Made by a program: the position numbers and the translations under genes. Positions 44,701 to 53,852 of a DNA stretch of 64,000 nucleotides are shown here, one piece after another. The first letter of the stretch is position 1. Every line of letters starts with the position of its first letter. The notes beneath the pieces are model-generated. The model searched no databases and was not told the DNA's origin. It was given only the letters and a program-made list of their open reading frames with translations. The stretch is from Aplectana chamaeleonis (taxonomy: Eukaryota; Nematoda; Chromadorea; Rhabditida; Cosmocercidae): contig JAPDOI010000435.1 in NCBI GenBank assembly GCA_029168955.1, positions 186,001 to 250,000 of the forward strand, read 5' to 3'.

Positions 44701-47700
44701 GTGCAGAAGGGATCGAACCGTCTTCATATTTCCACTACCGGTTGCGCCACCACTGCCCAAGCTCCAGCTTAGTTTCGCATAAACTGGGCAGAGGTGAGGT
44801 AGCTGCCAAGTTTTACAAGCCTATAACACGTTGAGATAGATCTCGGCCGAAGTCCAAGTCTCTTTCTAATACGAATGTAATGAACTTCGCTGGAAGAAAT
44901 TGCGACTTTTAATGGTTGAGAACGTTTCTGGTCGATTTTCGCATGCTCTCATAAAATGTGAAATCACATTTTCAACGAAGTCCAGTGGTGAAAGGTTACG
45001 GCATGTTACTTTCCTCGACTTCCAATTCAACTTCGCGAAGATCTTGGCAGTTTCAGAAAGCTTGAATCCCATTCGTTGTGGTTCAAAAAAGAGCAAGACG
45101 CTCTGAAAAATTGTTCCTGCGTAAGCATTGGTCGAATGTAATACGACAGTCTCGAATGAACGGTACCCAACATAAAAATTACAAATTCACAGCCAAATGG
45201 CCAAGGTACATAAAAAGTCCCAAAGATCGACAAAGAAATTGAGAGTTTGATAATCGATAAGTGAGTACAAGGGAAGAACCAGAAATTTATAAGAAAAATG
45301 ATAAGCGCCACCTGCAGGGTGATGATGTCCGCCTCGTAGTTCCGGATCTCCTTCATAATAGACATCTTTCTATACTCCCAATTCAGGGCCCAAGACGGAC
45401 AATACGAATACTGGTTAACGGTAGCATACTTATCACAAAGCACGTTGTAGCACAACACAGTGAAAGTAGCTGAAAAAGTTTTCTGTAAGTCAAAGACACA
45501 GCACACCCTCAGACCTGAATTTTGTGATTTTTATTCGATTGTGTAGTAGAAATCTCCTGTATAACACGTGAAAGGTGCGAGATATCAATTCCTGCAAATA
45601 CGCGAGATATAAACGACCACCACAGGCCCGACCTCCTTCGCTCACCACCACAGGCCACATCCCCTTCTTGATTTTCGAACTCGACACCCCCTTGATGGAT
45701 GGATGAATTCTCAACAAGCCGTCGTTCTTCAGTCCATTGCAGGACTGTCTCTTTATCCTGGCTTGCTCTCGCGCAACGATTGCGAATGAAGAGAAATGCA
45801 GGCCTGAGACAACTCGTCCACCAATTTTTTACCTTCAGAAAAGAGTTATCTGTTCATAGGGAGTCTTGGTCGAGTTCATAGATACCACTGCGGTCAGCGT
45901 GTGACTCTCTCCAAGATCAGCATAAAAACTGAAGAATAATTTTCTGGGAGTTCTGTGCCTTTAAGGCAACCACTGATACAATAACAGTAATGCATATAGC
46001 CTTCTAAGAATTCTTAGACACTACTCCGGGATCCTACGTGTATTACAGCCTGCTACAAATTCTAGTGGAATCATTTCAAATTGCGAAAAAAAAACTTCAT
46101 AATGGAATAAAACCAAGAATAACGAGGGTTTGCGCCCATGTTTTTGTTGAAATCCCTCTACCAAGGAACAGAACTTCTTCTGCCGATTGTCGGTTTATTT
46201 TTTCGCCCCCTTTCTGCTGTTTTCGGGCACATCCTCCACGTGACGCTATCGTTTGATAGCAATCTCACCTTTATAGCTCCGCGGTCAGAGATGTACGCAA
46301 TCGCGATATAGCAATCGTGTTTGCGTTCATCACCATGAAAAACAATACAGAAATTACGGTCCCTCTATGGAACCATTGATTTCGCAGACTCAATACCGAA
46401 CAGAGGAATATCACATCGACTTTTCTGCTGTTCTTATCAACACCACAGCATAGAAATTTGATGGAACTTGAATAAGTTATAGGGCGACCCAAGCAATACC
46501 TGGTGTATGCTCAAATCTTAACTCTTAGCGAGTAACAGACATTATCCATAATAGGAAAGAATCTAAAGATCTTCCTTCGCAAAAGATTGTCATGAAAACC
46601 ATTATTTATTAATTTATTTACGTTATTTAGAACAAGCGTGGGAGAGAAAAGAAGAATACCTCAAATGATTACCACAAACATTGACACGGAAGCAACATGA
46701 TGGCCACTCGGAAAAGACCTACTTGGCGCTTAAAGGATTTCAAAGATTGTGATGCGAGTAGTGTCTTGCTTAGGACCAAGAACAATGACCCTGCCCTAAT
46801 CGAGAAACGAGTGGCTCTGTATCGCGTTTTCGCCCTTCGGAACCGACTCTTAAGCGCCTTTCACAGTCTGCCGGACAACGCCGTCCGGTACGTTATAAGA
46901 TAGGGCTGCGGCGTCGGTGCGGGCCGCACTGCGATGTCGGCCGACCGACGTCACACTGCGCTGAAATCATTGACACGGCGTCAGAGCAAGTTATGACGGG
47001 TCAAATCGTGTTGGTTTGGCCTCATATTTTGTACTGAAGAGTCGGAACTGACGGTTGTTCACCGCAGCTTCCCCTCGCACTGCGGCACTATCATAACGTG
47101 TCGGACGGGAACGTCCGGCAGACTGTGAAAGGCGCTTTATATTAACCTCCGCTAGTAATCAAATATATTCCCTTGATAACTTTGATTATGATATGATCCT
47201 GCTGATATCATTGATTCTGTATTATGAAGTTAAGGTAAGCTCTGGTACATCCCTAGTGACCTGTTGATTTCGATTATCACAAGCAGCGGAGCGGTGGGCC
47301 TCAATGAAATATAACTAGTGATAAGGAGATTTCGACGAAAGGGCCACTGCTCCGTGCTGTGATAACCGAAAACATGAGTTCACTTGAAATAAAACAGTCT
47401 ATGATCCCGCAGAATATTCCTAGACACTAGATGTTGAACAGAATCCAATTTTGAAATGCAACCTCCTCCCCACTCATGGATTTGCAGCAGAACCATATAA
47501 GTTCAAATAAGGAAAGCATTCTGCCACTCCTCTTTAACATTAGACCATGGTACGGTATGGGTCAAACGCACGATTGTTCGCGAATGAGCACGAGAGTGGT
47601 GACCGTGATCGGACTCTTAATTTCTGGCTGAAAATAGGTTTCGGAGGTGCGAGCTTGATCCTTCATTTCTTTTTTCGCCCATACCCACAACTTTTTTTCC

Positions 47701-50486
47701 TATATATATTGTAGCGAATCGACAGGGACTTCCGAGATACTGATTGTGAGACAATATTTCCCCTACCATCACGTAGTGACACTGACACCGGAAAAAGACA
47801 TAGCTCACGCAATTCGCAATGCATTGAGTTGGAGTGCGTCCGATTGAGAATGTCCGGCAACGCGGTAAGCAGGCGTGTCAAGCGACCATCGTGTCGGAAG
47901 TTTTTGAACGAGTCTCCCCGACCCAGAAGAAGACAGCTGACTGCAGCTGTAACTATCGTCTCCTATTCTTTTCCCCCAGAAATTAGGTAAGTTTTTGAAT
48001 TACAAAAAGTTTCAAACAACTATTTGTGAGATTTTGAGCCATGAATGGGGTGGACCTCGCTTGGATTTTAGGCAATTTCGATTTTTTTGTGTTTGGTGCG
48101 TGTTCTATTTGTTTCCGATATTTCGTAGTTAGCACTGTATGAGTATGGTGGGGTTTTTTGCCTCTTTACCTCGTCCTTTAAAAATCCGAACCGGGGTAGA
48201 AGACGTCATGAAAAAAGTTCTTCTGAGAGTTGTGGGGGGAGGGGTGGGTAGAGTGACATTATTGTATGTTGGGTGTTCACTATGGACCTTCCGACAGAGC
48301 GAAAAATGGGAAAAATTTGCGGGCGCGTTCTCTTCAACCGTCCACTATGACTGTGCTTTCGGTTTTTCAGGATCTTGGCTGGCTACTATATCTAACACCC
48401 GTCTACCTCAATCTGTTTTATTTGGACCAAAATGTTTTTTTTTACTTTTTTTCGAATTATACTCAATCAATCACCCTCGAACTCCAGATAATCGGAAAAA
48501 ATTTCTGCGTGATCGAGCCAAGTTTAGTAGTTTTCGATGAAGAGTTAGGAGATAGGCAACCGATTGTCGCCTTCTGAAAATGAAAACTGCGGCCATTATG
48601 ATAATTTTCGAGAAGGGGTTCGTCGCTTTGCTTGTTACAATGGCCATGCTTCCTTCTACGATGATTCGCAAACGACTTTAATGTGTTCAAGAAAGGTGCT
48701 CTCCTTTACTCAAGCGAAGTAATACAAAGTTACAAGATGCTCACATTACAATAATTCTCAAAGAACCCAAAATGCTGGTACAAGAAGGTGAGACCAATAA
48801 TTCTTGAATAAGGGGAGGAAATGCTCATATACTACAGGGATTCACGCGATAGAAATTGTAAATCCAATAAGATTGGAAAAAGTAGGTAAAAGTCTGAATG
48901 AGAAACCTCGTGGATAAACAACTGAATAAATGCAAAACAACTTCTTTAGCAGGTGCATTGCGCGAGTCGAACCCGCAACCCCAGCATCCCTTCGTGGTTT
49001 AATATTCCCCAGCCTTATCCTCTCGACCATCCCCGCTCGCTGGCTATGGCAACTTCATCCATGTGATTAGAGGAATGGAATGCACAGTGAGCTCGAAAAA
49101 AGGCTAATATCTCACAAATGGGACAAAATCCAACCGCCAAAACTTGTATTGGGCAATTATATTGCAATTAAATGTGCACCGAGCATATGATCTCATTCCA
49201 GCTCCTCCGATTGGGAAGTTACAGGTAGTTTATAATGTTTTTTTTCTGGAATATCAAAAGGTCCGTAGGGAAAACCGAACATAGATTATTGTTCCCCTAT
49301 CCATCCCCCACAACTCTCAGAAGAACTGTTTTAGAATGTATCCTCCCCGGGGGGGGCGGGAGTCGTCCCTTGTTAGTGAATCCTTCTGTGTTAAAAGAAA
49401 CCTACTCCTGATAGAGGCTTTCCAACAGACTTTTTTTCAAAGGTTTGCAAATGCATAGTGATTGAGCTTCACTTGCATTTCCTAACAGGTTTCGCCAAAA
49501 TTAACTTCCAAGACAGTCAATTCGACCATGACCCACTTTTGGATTGTTTAAAATCAAAGGAGGGTCTAATGTAAAAGGCGAAAACGCAGCGAACGGATTA
49601 GTTCATCTCGTGTTCATCACAAAATGCAAGAAACTGTCAGAACAAATATAACACAAAAAAAGTAAAAGAAATAAGGAAATTGCTCCTCTACCTCTCCCCC
49701 ACCACACAAATGGGGTCAACACGGCAATCCCATCCCATGGCTACCAAAATCCAAAAATTACTTGACGGGACTTGCTCCTCTAAATTCTAGAGAAGAAAAT
49801 GGGATACCGAAACAATAGACAGCTACCTCCCGGTGGAACTCGTCCAAAAACACCCGACGCGACGTCCGCTCGACACGCACGTCAACCGCGCAGGCGGGCA
49901 CTGGCATTCGGACGCACTTTAGCCTTTTCATTTTTCGATTTTGTTGTAATGCTTATTTCGACAATTTAGGCTCCATTTCGGTCCAAAACTTGCTGTTTTG
50001 CGCCACGTGAGGTTGATTAGCGACTCACCTCAAGGTGTCCAGAGAGCGTCACTAGCAACTTGAAGTCTAATTTTCAGGCAGGGCCGACTGCATAGCGTGC
50101 CAACCTTCCCTCGAGTATAGGGTAAGGGGAAGGTTGGGAGAAATCCACGGCACTTATCATCGTTTTCTACCTATAACATACCTTTTCTACCAGCTAGCCG
50201 AGTTCATTTCATAGCCATCATATCCCCTCCCCGGTGAAATCTCCCGTTTTTCTGCGGAAGGGTATGCACTATACTTGTTATCCGAAGGTGATTCCTCGGA
50301 TAATGGATCGATTCGGATAATGCCATTTTAAATTTACTCGGATATTGGTCTGATTCAGATAATGCGTTTTTTTCAAATTTTCGGATATTGGATCGATTCA
50401 GATAATGCCATTTTTTCCAATGATTCGGATACGGATATCCGTCGGATAATTTGATAAATTTCGGATACATGGGAACAAACTTCAGG

Positions 50487-50562
<76 letters not shown>

Positions 50563-50715
50563 ACATATATACGACACACACACACATACACATACACACA
50601 TACACACACATACACACACAAACACACACACATACACATACACACATACACACACATACACACACAAACACATACATATACATACACACATACACACATA
50701 CACACATACACATAC

Positions 50716-50746
<31 letters not shown>

Positions 50747-53492
50747 TACACACACTTACACACATACATACACATACACATACACACATACACACATACA
50801 CATACACATACACACATACACACATACACACATACACACATACACACACGTAAACATACACACATACACACATACACACATACACACACATACACACATA
50901 CACACATACACGCATACACACATACACATACACACATACACACATGCACACACATACACACATACACATACACATACACACATAAACACATACATACACA
51001 CATACGCACATACATGCACACATACACACATACACATACACACATGCACACACATACGCACATACACACATACTACATACACACACACACAAACACATAC
51101 ACATACACACATACACACATACACACATGCACACACATACGCACATACGCACATACACACATACACACACACACATACACATACACATACACACATACAT
51201 ACACACATACGCACATACACACATACGCACATACACACATACACACATACACGCATACACACATACACACATACACATACACATACACACACTTTCCTAA
51301 GTATTTAACCTAAATGGAACTGATTTTTATCCGTTTTATCCGATTTTATCCGATTCTACGCAAATTTTATCCGTTTTATCCGATTTTTATCCGTTTTATC
51401 CGATTTTATCCGATTTTACACAAATTTTATCCGTTTTATCCGGTTTCTATCCGATTTTTATCCGTTTTATCCGTTTTTATCCGATTTTATCCGAATTTTT
51501 GGCCCTTCGGATAATGGTTCGATTCAGATAATGCCGATTTTAAATTTCCCGGATATTGGTTCGATTCAGATAATGCGTGTTTTCAAAGTTTCGGATATCG
51601 GATTATCCGAATCTCGGATATCCGGTCGGATATCCGAAATGGAGTGATTCGGATACTAAGTATAGTATGCACACGACCCCATTTTTTTGCGAGGCTGCTT
51701 TTAACATTGAGCCATGGATAGATTCCCAGACTATGATTTTGCGCAAAACCACGTAAAATTGATGTTTTCATTTCAGTTTTTGGAAGAAATGTAATCGATT
51801 AGAGCAAATTTTTTATGAACAAAAGAGGCCTTTTCGGAATCTTCGATTTTGAAAGAAAAAATTTGCGTTTTTCTTTCGGGCTTTTAAAAAGTTCGCTGTG
51901 AGGTTGAAAATCGGAGGCATACTTATCAAGTGGTTCGAGAAAAAAAAAACGAGGTCATACGCAACGGCGTTTAAATGAAGCAAGGGGTTAGGATTAAACG
52001 GTGACTATTCTACTGGGCAAAAGCACAGAAAACCACATCAAACGGTTGATGGGAAGAGCCCCACACACATTTACAGGATTTTGAGACCTACCTTCATGAT
52101 ACAAAAAAATTCTGAAACACATTTGCCCTGCTAAAATTGTTACGACATTCTTAGTAAACGAGATCTAGCCACAAAACTACGATTAGTTCAGGTTCGAGGT
52201 AGTTGGCTAAGGTAGATACCAGCCCCCGGCAAGTGTTATTTGGAAATAATTGGTAGGTGTGAGGGGAAAACAAAATTGACGATTTCCTCAAATCTAGATC
52301 CATACATTTAGGTTTGAGAAATTGGTCGATGTAGTCGCATTCTCAAACCTATCAGTTTTTTAAAGAATAATCCTTCCCTGAGTCCGGAGACCACCTCAGC
52401 CTACTACCCCCGACCTAAATCATACCCACTTGTAGTTGATTGTTTTTATTAGGGCAAGATATTTTTAGGAAAAAAATTTGTACCAAAAAAGTAGGTCTCA
52501 AAATGTCGCAAATGTTCCAAAATCATTTCTTTGAAGAGGATAAATGACTTCTTGTTCACCTCCAGAACCACTTGACTTGTACTTTTCGATCTGAATGTAA
52601 TGTACTTTTCAAAATACTGTGGTGCCTTTCCTCATCAACCGCTAGACATAGACTTTTCTGTGTACTTGCACAGTAGTTTAGTCCACCGTTTCAGCAAAAT
52701 CACAGCTACCACAACATTCTTAAACATAAATTTCTATAAACTTTGTTGAGCCGTATTTGAAAATTTCGAATCTTTTTCAATAACTCAAATTTCAACAGTT
52801 TAACGCTCGGTGACCACACTTAAATTAGTTGGGAGGGGACTGAGTGAGACTCCGCTGGAAGGGGTAAGGACTGACCTGCATGAGACCCTTCTGCCTCGCG
52901 CCGTCATCGCCATACGTCCGCAAAAGCTCTAACAGCAAAAATCAGAAGCAACTCGGAAACCGTAACGCCGTTGATTACCGCTTATTTAGAAAAATCCTGA
53001 AGCTTTCTTGTTTCAAATAACCCCTATCTATATAAATGGACAAAAGTGGAAAATTTTTTACAAATTGAGGATTACTTATTGAAATCCACACTTGCTAGTT
53101 TCAGAGCCTCATTTAGTGGTTCTCACTCCTAAGTCTTTAGGACACGCACACGCCACTACCATTCCCATGAAAATCATAGTGATTCGCTGTGATGTTGCTC
53201 GCGATTGTAGATCGCACTGTTTAGCCATTAGCTGTCCACGTAAACCGGCTTCCGATTGAACGCGCAACTTACCAACCTGTCCCCTGCCATTTATGTTTAG
53301 ACTTCTACTTCAGCAACATATGGCATCTAATTGTGAAGCAGAACCAGATGGTTGCAAACCGACGAAAATAATGTTAGAAAAAAAAATGAATGAATAGTGA
53401 GCCGTAACACAATAAAACCATACCTATAGGTCGATCGGGATCCGCATGCCGAATCATCACCCATTCTCTCTCGGGAGGTGGAACAGTGTTGA
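32608..53492 (-). CDS. ccr-4: CCR4/CNOT6-type deadenylase, catalytic domain (3' nine exons; 5' part not found in window)
   Basis: Catalytic subunit of the CCR4-NOT complex, which shortens mRNA poly(A) tails. Nine exons with consistent phases total 1184 nt (about 393 residues): 53492-53424, 45469-45312, 43328-43174, 43087-42936, 42815-42667, 42607-42529, 34934-34754, 34694-34582, 32735-32608. The endonuclease/exonuclease/phosphatase fold is complete. It shows FTVLCYNVLCDKYA, LQ|EVETEQF (catalytic Glu at an exon start), FSPKSRAKTM, VDGCAIFWKSEK, AHIHWDPE, CGDLNSLPDSG (Asp/Asn), DFKGMIDYIFS (Asp) and PHVPSDHIPIMAQ (Asp/His), with the same order and spacing as human CNOT6. The C-terminus is a short proline-rich tail. 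The leucine-rich-repeat N-terminus usual for the family is missing from 53.5-64 kb and is probably further upstream. Two introns of 7.6 and 8.0 kb are packed with transposons. Confidence 0.93.
33200..34106. mobile_element. TTAA-type element, AGGCACAGTCCAA subfamily, split by a second TTAA element
   Basis: TTAA 33196-33199 then AAGCACAGTCCAACTTCAAA; right end GAGGTTGGACTGTGCCT at 34090-34106, with the flanking TTAA decayed to AAAA. A different subfamily member is nested at 33266-33714. The TTAA on the left also abuts the end of another element (CGCGCGTACGATGCCT, to 33195). In the last ccr-4 intron. Confidence 0.82.
33266..33714. mobile_element. TTAA-type element, AGGCAGTGTTCACGAT subfamily, 449 bp, nested
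   Basis: TTAA 33262-33265, left end AGGCAGTGTGGTCACGATAA; right end ATCATCGTGAACGCTGCCT, TTAA 33715-33718. It sits wholly inside the element at 33200-34106. Confidence 0.82.
34582..34694 (-). CDS. ccr-4: ccr-4 exon: DYIF active-site motif
   Basis: Encodes LDFKGMIDYIFSTPQSLARL, then GFLGAFDSNWVAQNKII. The Asp of IDYIF is conserved for catalysis. Acceptor TTTTCCAG, donor GTATGT. Confidence 0.92.
34754..34934 (-). CDS. ccr-4: ccr-4 exon: EYL/FL to NYT segment
   Basis: Encodes GVFEFLSRGQISRSHMDLKG ... LRLDSAVELNNVPFTNYT, which aligns with the CNOT6 stretch from VVEYLS to PYTNYT. Acceptor TTACAG, donor GTGAGT; phase 1 in, phase 2 out. Confidence 0.92.
35269..35422 (+). repeat. Dispersed 155 bp repeat, copy 2 (ccr-4 intron)
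   Basis: Sister of 21265-21419. The core GAATCGAAACCCC loosely resembles a Pol III B box, but no A box at normal spacing is convincing. Confidence 0.85.
35608..35813. mobile_element. Foldback MITE with TATAGTGGAGTCCACC ends, 206 bp
   Basis: TATAGTGGAGTCCACCAAAA, GTGTCTCATTAACTTATCAA, AAGCGG and their inverse copies on the right. TA-rich outer edges suggest TA target choice as in Tc1/mariner derivatives (inference). Confidence 0.85.
35823..38285 (-). other. Part of ccr-4 intron, nothing recognised
   Basis: AT-rich intronic sequence. Scattered frames under 130 codons without family signatures. Confidence 0.5.
38286..38463. mobile_element. Foldback MITE with TATAGTTGTACA ends, TTCGTTCGAA-rich
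   Basis: TATAGTTGTACAATTTCGAA at the left and TTCGTTCGTGTACAACTATA at the right. The interior repeats CGAACGAA and GAAATTTCGAACG motifs that can fold many ways. Confidence 0.8.
38945..39190 (+). pseudogene. Tc5-like (DDE superfamily) transposase fragment
   Basis: One frame reads LLLLVDSRSSFKDHTAIDNA, then QGKRVRVMNIQPGTTSQTQP and LDVYFF before a stop. The order [LV]DS.SSF.DH ... I.PGTTS..QPLDV.FFRP is the conserved core around the second catalytic Asp of Tc5-type transposases. The residue after FF is a stop where family members usually have Arg, followed by PF in frame. No other part of the transposase was seen within 500 bp. It lies in a ccr-4 intron. Confidence 0.72.
39690..39893. mobile_element. 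Partial copy of the GCCATTGTTATACC TIR element
   Basis: Shares the GACAGCGACCCAGCCAAATC hairpin core and the terminal GGTATAACAATGGC (ending 39893) with the 23647-24013 element. The left terminus was not found. It lies in the 7.6 kb ccr-4 intron. Confidence 0.75.
40093..40258. repeat. 166 bp inverted repeat with codon-like divergence
   Basis: Arms start ACAAGAACTGCTGCATATAA and end ATATGCAGCAGTTCTCGT; the centre is GTCTTTCTATCCTAGACGG. Read outward-in, the arms encode RTAAYKVDDVLPRLTQ and RTAAYEVDTILPEITL. Several differences fall at third codon positions. Confidence 0.7.
40720..42299. mobile_element. Hairpin MITE (GGCGCTATTC ends) hosting the Mutator-like element
   Basis: Left end GGCGCTATTCATACTCCTCA with the inner arm ACGCCAGCGCGTGACG. 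The inverse arm CGTGACGCGCTGGCGCTGAG runs into AGTACGAATAG at 40833 and resumes after the inserted element as AATAGCGCC (42291-42299). Without the insert it is about 125 bp. Confidence 0.8.
40834..42286. mobile_element. Mutator-like non-autonomous element, 1453 bp, 9 bp target duplication
   Basis: TIRs of more than 100 bp start CATGTTACGTAAAGATACCT and include the GCGGCGCGGCTGGCGCGGCG block; the right end is the inverse. Flanks are TACGAATAG (40825-40833) and TACAAATAG (42287-42295), a 9 bp duplication with one mismatch. Long TIRs and 9 bp duplications are the Mutator hallmark. The 1.2 kb interior has no transposase I recognise. It is inserted near the right end of a hairpin MITE in a ccr-4 intron. 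Confidence 0.82.
42529..42607 (-). CDS. ccr-4: ccr-4 exon: GDLNSLPDSG active-site motif
   Basis: Encodes VAEQFRITPQQTPVLICGDL, then NSLPDS. The Asp and Asn of GDLN bind metal and substrate in this superfamily. It is followed by a 7.6 kb intron full of repeats. Confidence 0.93.
42667..42815 (-). CDS. ccr-4: ccr-4 exon: AHIHWDP motif
   Basis: Encodes RMTMAATDNVVGSPLVVCTA, then HIHWDPELCDVKLVQTMML. The His/Trp-Asp-Pro motif is typical of CCR4 nucleases. Acceptor TTTTTAG, donor GTACGT; phase 1 in, phase 0 out. Confidence 0.92.
42936..43087 (-). CDS. ccr-4: ccr-4 exon: nuclease core
   Basis: Encodes FEMEREHLIEFTQ ... HMLNRVMPRDNIALCAVL ... KENVYNN, matching the CNOT6 block with MLNRVM.KDN. Acceptor CTCAG, donor GTGAGT; phase 2 in, phase 1 out. 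Confidence 0.92.
43174..43328 (-). CDS. ccr-4: ccr-4 exon: catalytic glutamate
   Basis: Begins EVETEQF, placing the metal-binding Glu at its first codon, and continues through GIFSPKSRAKTM to VDGCAIFWKSEK. Phase 0 in, phase 2 out (donor GTAGGT). Confidence 0.93.
43530..43582. mobile_element. Half copy of the GGCGCAAACTCGG hairpin MITE
   Basis: GGCATGGATCCCGCTGATAC, TTTGAGTTCCCCATTG, GTTGGCGCAAACTT: the left arm only, in a ccr-4 intron. Confidence 0.78.
43627..43935 (+). repeat. Dispersed ~320 bp repeat, copy 2
   Basis: TTACGGTGGGTATACGG, AAAAGGCATGTTACCTACCG, AGATTCGTGTTCAGCACCCC and AACACCCTAAAATTCC. In a ccr-4 intron. Confidence 0.75.
44188..44294. mobile_element. Hairpin MITE (GCGGAGCGGTG arms), copy 1
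   Basis: TTTTCGATTACTACAAGAAG, CGGAGCGGTGAGC and inverse GCTACCGCTCCGCACTGTGA, TAATCGGAAAA. Loop contains AAATATAACTAGTGATAA. In a ccr-4 intron. Confidence 0.83.
44692..44762 (-). ncRNA. tRNA-like Pol III module (degenerate tRNA or SINE head)
   Basis: Minus strand: A-box-like TGGCGCAACCGG, B box GGTTCGATCCC and a T6 terminator shortly after. The A-B distance is about 15 nt too short for a full cloverleaf, so it is not a working tRNA. Confidence 0.5.
45312..45469 (-). CDS. ccr-4: ccr-4 exon: start of nuclease domain
   Basis: Encodes TFTVLCYNVLCDKYA ... YCPSWALNWEYRK ... ADIITLQ, the first strand of the nuclease fold and the conserved CPSWALNW block. Acceptor TTTTTCAG at 45470-45477; donor GTGGCG at 45311. 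A TTAA-type element begins 24 bp upstream of the acceptor. Confidence 0.93.
45494..45960. mobile_element. TTAA-type element, AGGCACAGTCCAA subfamily, 467 bp
   Basis: Left flank TCAA (45490-45493), left end AGACACAGCACACCCTCAG; right end TTCTGTGCCT, TTAA 45961-45964. Closely related to 54114-54597 over its whole length (shared GTATAACACGTG, CGACCACCACAGGCCCGACC and CGTCGTTCTTCAGTCCATT). It starts 24 bp upstream of a ccr-4 splice acceptor. Confidence 0.82.
46852..47137. mobile_element. Foldback MITE with AAGCGCCTTTCACAGTCTGC ends, 286 bp
   Basis: Left AAGCGCCTTTCACAGTCTGC, CGGACAACG, GTCCGGTACGTTAT; right inverse ATAACGTGTCGGACGGGAAC, GTCCGGCAGACTGTGAAAGG, CGCTT. Confidence 0.85.
47266..47372. 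mobile_element. Hairpin MITE (GCGGAGCGGTG arms), copy 2
   Basis: Same layout and loop (GAAATATAACTAGTGATAAG) as 44188-44294. A further diverged relative of the loop lies near 61200-61235. Confidence 0.83.
48211..49336. mobile_element. Possible TIR element with ~75 bp arms
   Basis: Left arm AGTTCTTCTGAGAGTTGTGG ... ATGTTGGG ... GGACC (48216-48288) and right arm inverse GGTCCGTAGGG ... CCACAACTCTCAGAAGAACT (49260-49332). Element limits beyond the arms are unclear. Open frames inside show no known domain. Confidence 0.55.
48951..49042 (-). ncRNA. tRNA-like module of Leu/Ser type (pseudogene or SINE head)
   Basis: Minus strand: ATGGTCGAGAGGATAAGGC matches the A-box region of long-variable-arm tRNAs; B box GGGTTCGACTC follows about 50 nt later. 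Anticodon and acceptor stems pair poorly. It lies between the inverted arms at 48216-48288 and 49260-49332. Confidence 0.5.
50262..51672. mobile_element. 1.4 kb TIR element with an internal CA-rich microsatellite
   Basis: Outer ends TATGCACTATACTTGTTATC (left) and the inverted ATACTAAGTATAGTATGCA (right). Inside these, a module CGGATAATGCC...CAGATAATGCG of about 95 bp lies in direct orientation on both sides (about 50305-50400 and 51510-51600). The core is the CA/CATA array, then TTTTATCCG repeats at 51330-51490. In the 8 kb ccr-4 intron. Confidence 0.72.
50491..51292. repeat. CA-rich microsatellite (pure (CA)n, then CACATA-type), about 800 bp
   Basis: Pure (CA)n for about 65 bp, then mixtures of CACATA and CACACATA with rare CG steps. 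Very long valine/cysteine/methionine or histidine/threonine frames read through it are artefacts of the repeat. Confidence 0.97.
51673..53423 (-). other. Part of ccr-4 intron, nothing recognised
   Basis: AT-rich. No exon joins in frame between the exons at 53424 and 45469, whose phases already match. Confidence 0.55.
53424..53492 (-). CDS. ccr-4: ccr-4 exon: linker between LRR and nuclease domains
   Basis: Acceptor TTTTCAG at 53493-53499 and donor GTATGG at 53423. It encodes NTVPPPEREWVMIRHADP, then DRPI, matching the CNOT6 linker just before the nuclease domain. It enters with two bases of a split codon, so at least one more exon lies upstream. It is too short to stand out as an ORF. Confidence 0.88.
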
Positions 53493-53852
53493 CTGAAAAC
53501 AACTATATTACTCTGATTTATCCTACAACAAATGAAGCCTCATGAAGCAGGCTCGTAAAATTTCCAATAGGCTACTAATGAGGTTATCAACCCCTTTGTT
53601 ATACTTGCATCGCGACATGAAGTGATCATGGCAAAACCGGCAAGGCCATGAAGAGAACAAAGATGTGTGTGCTGTTTGTTGTAAGAAACGAACACCTTGA
53701 TAAGACAGTTCATTGGACGTTTTGAAAAACAAGACGCTGGGTCTCACGCTTCCGATTAAAGTGTCGTACAAGTGAACCAAAATATTTCGTCGAAAGCTGT
53801 ATTATACGAAAGCAGTAGAACATTTCAAGAGACTTGGCGCCCACTTTCTTAA

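Noticed and set aside
48139..48577. Two overlapping plus-strand frames (133 and 103 codons)
   Set aside because: They overlap each other, start in the inverted arm of a repeat, lie antisense within a ccr-4 intron, and show no known domain.
50373..51313. Frames of up to 305 codons rich in Val/Cys/Met or His/Thr/Tyr
   Set aside because: Read-through of the CA/CATA microsatellite on both strands; no domain outside the repeat.
53523..53780. 85-codon minus-strand frame just upstream of the ccr-4 linker exon, considered as an LRR exon
   Set aside because: It lacks the LxxLxLxxN pattern, and its end has no donor that joins in phase to the exon at 53492.
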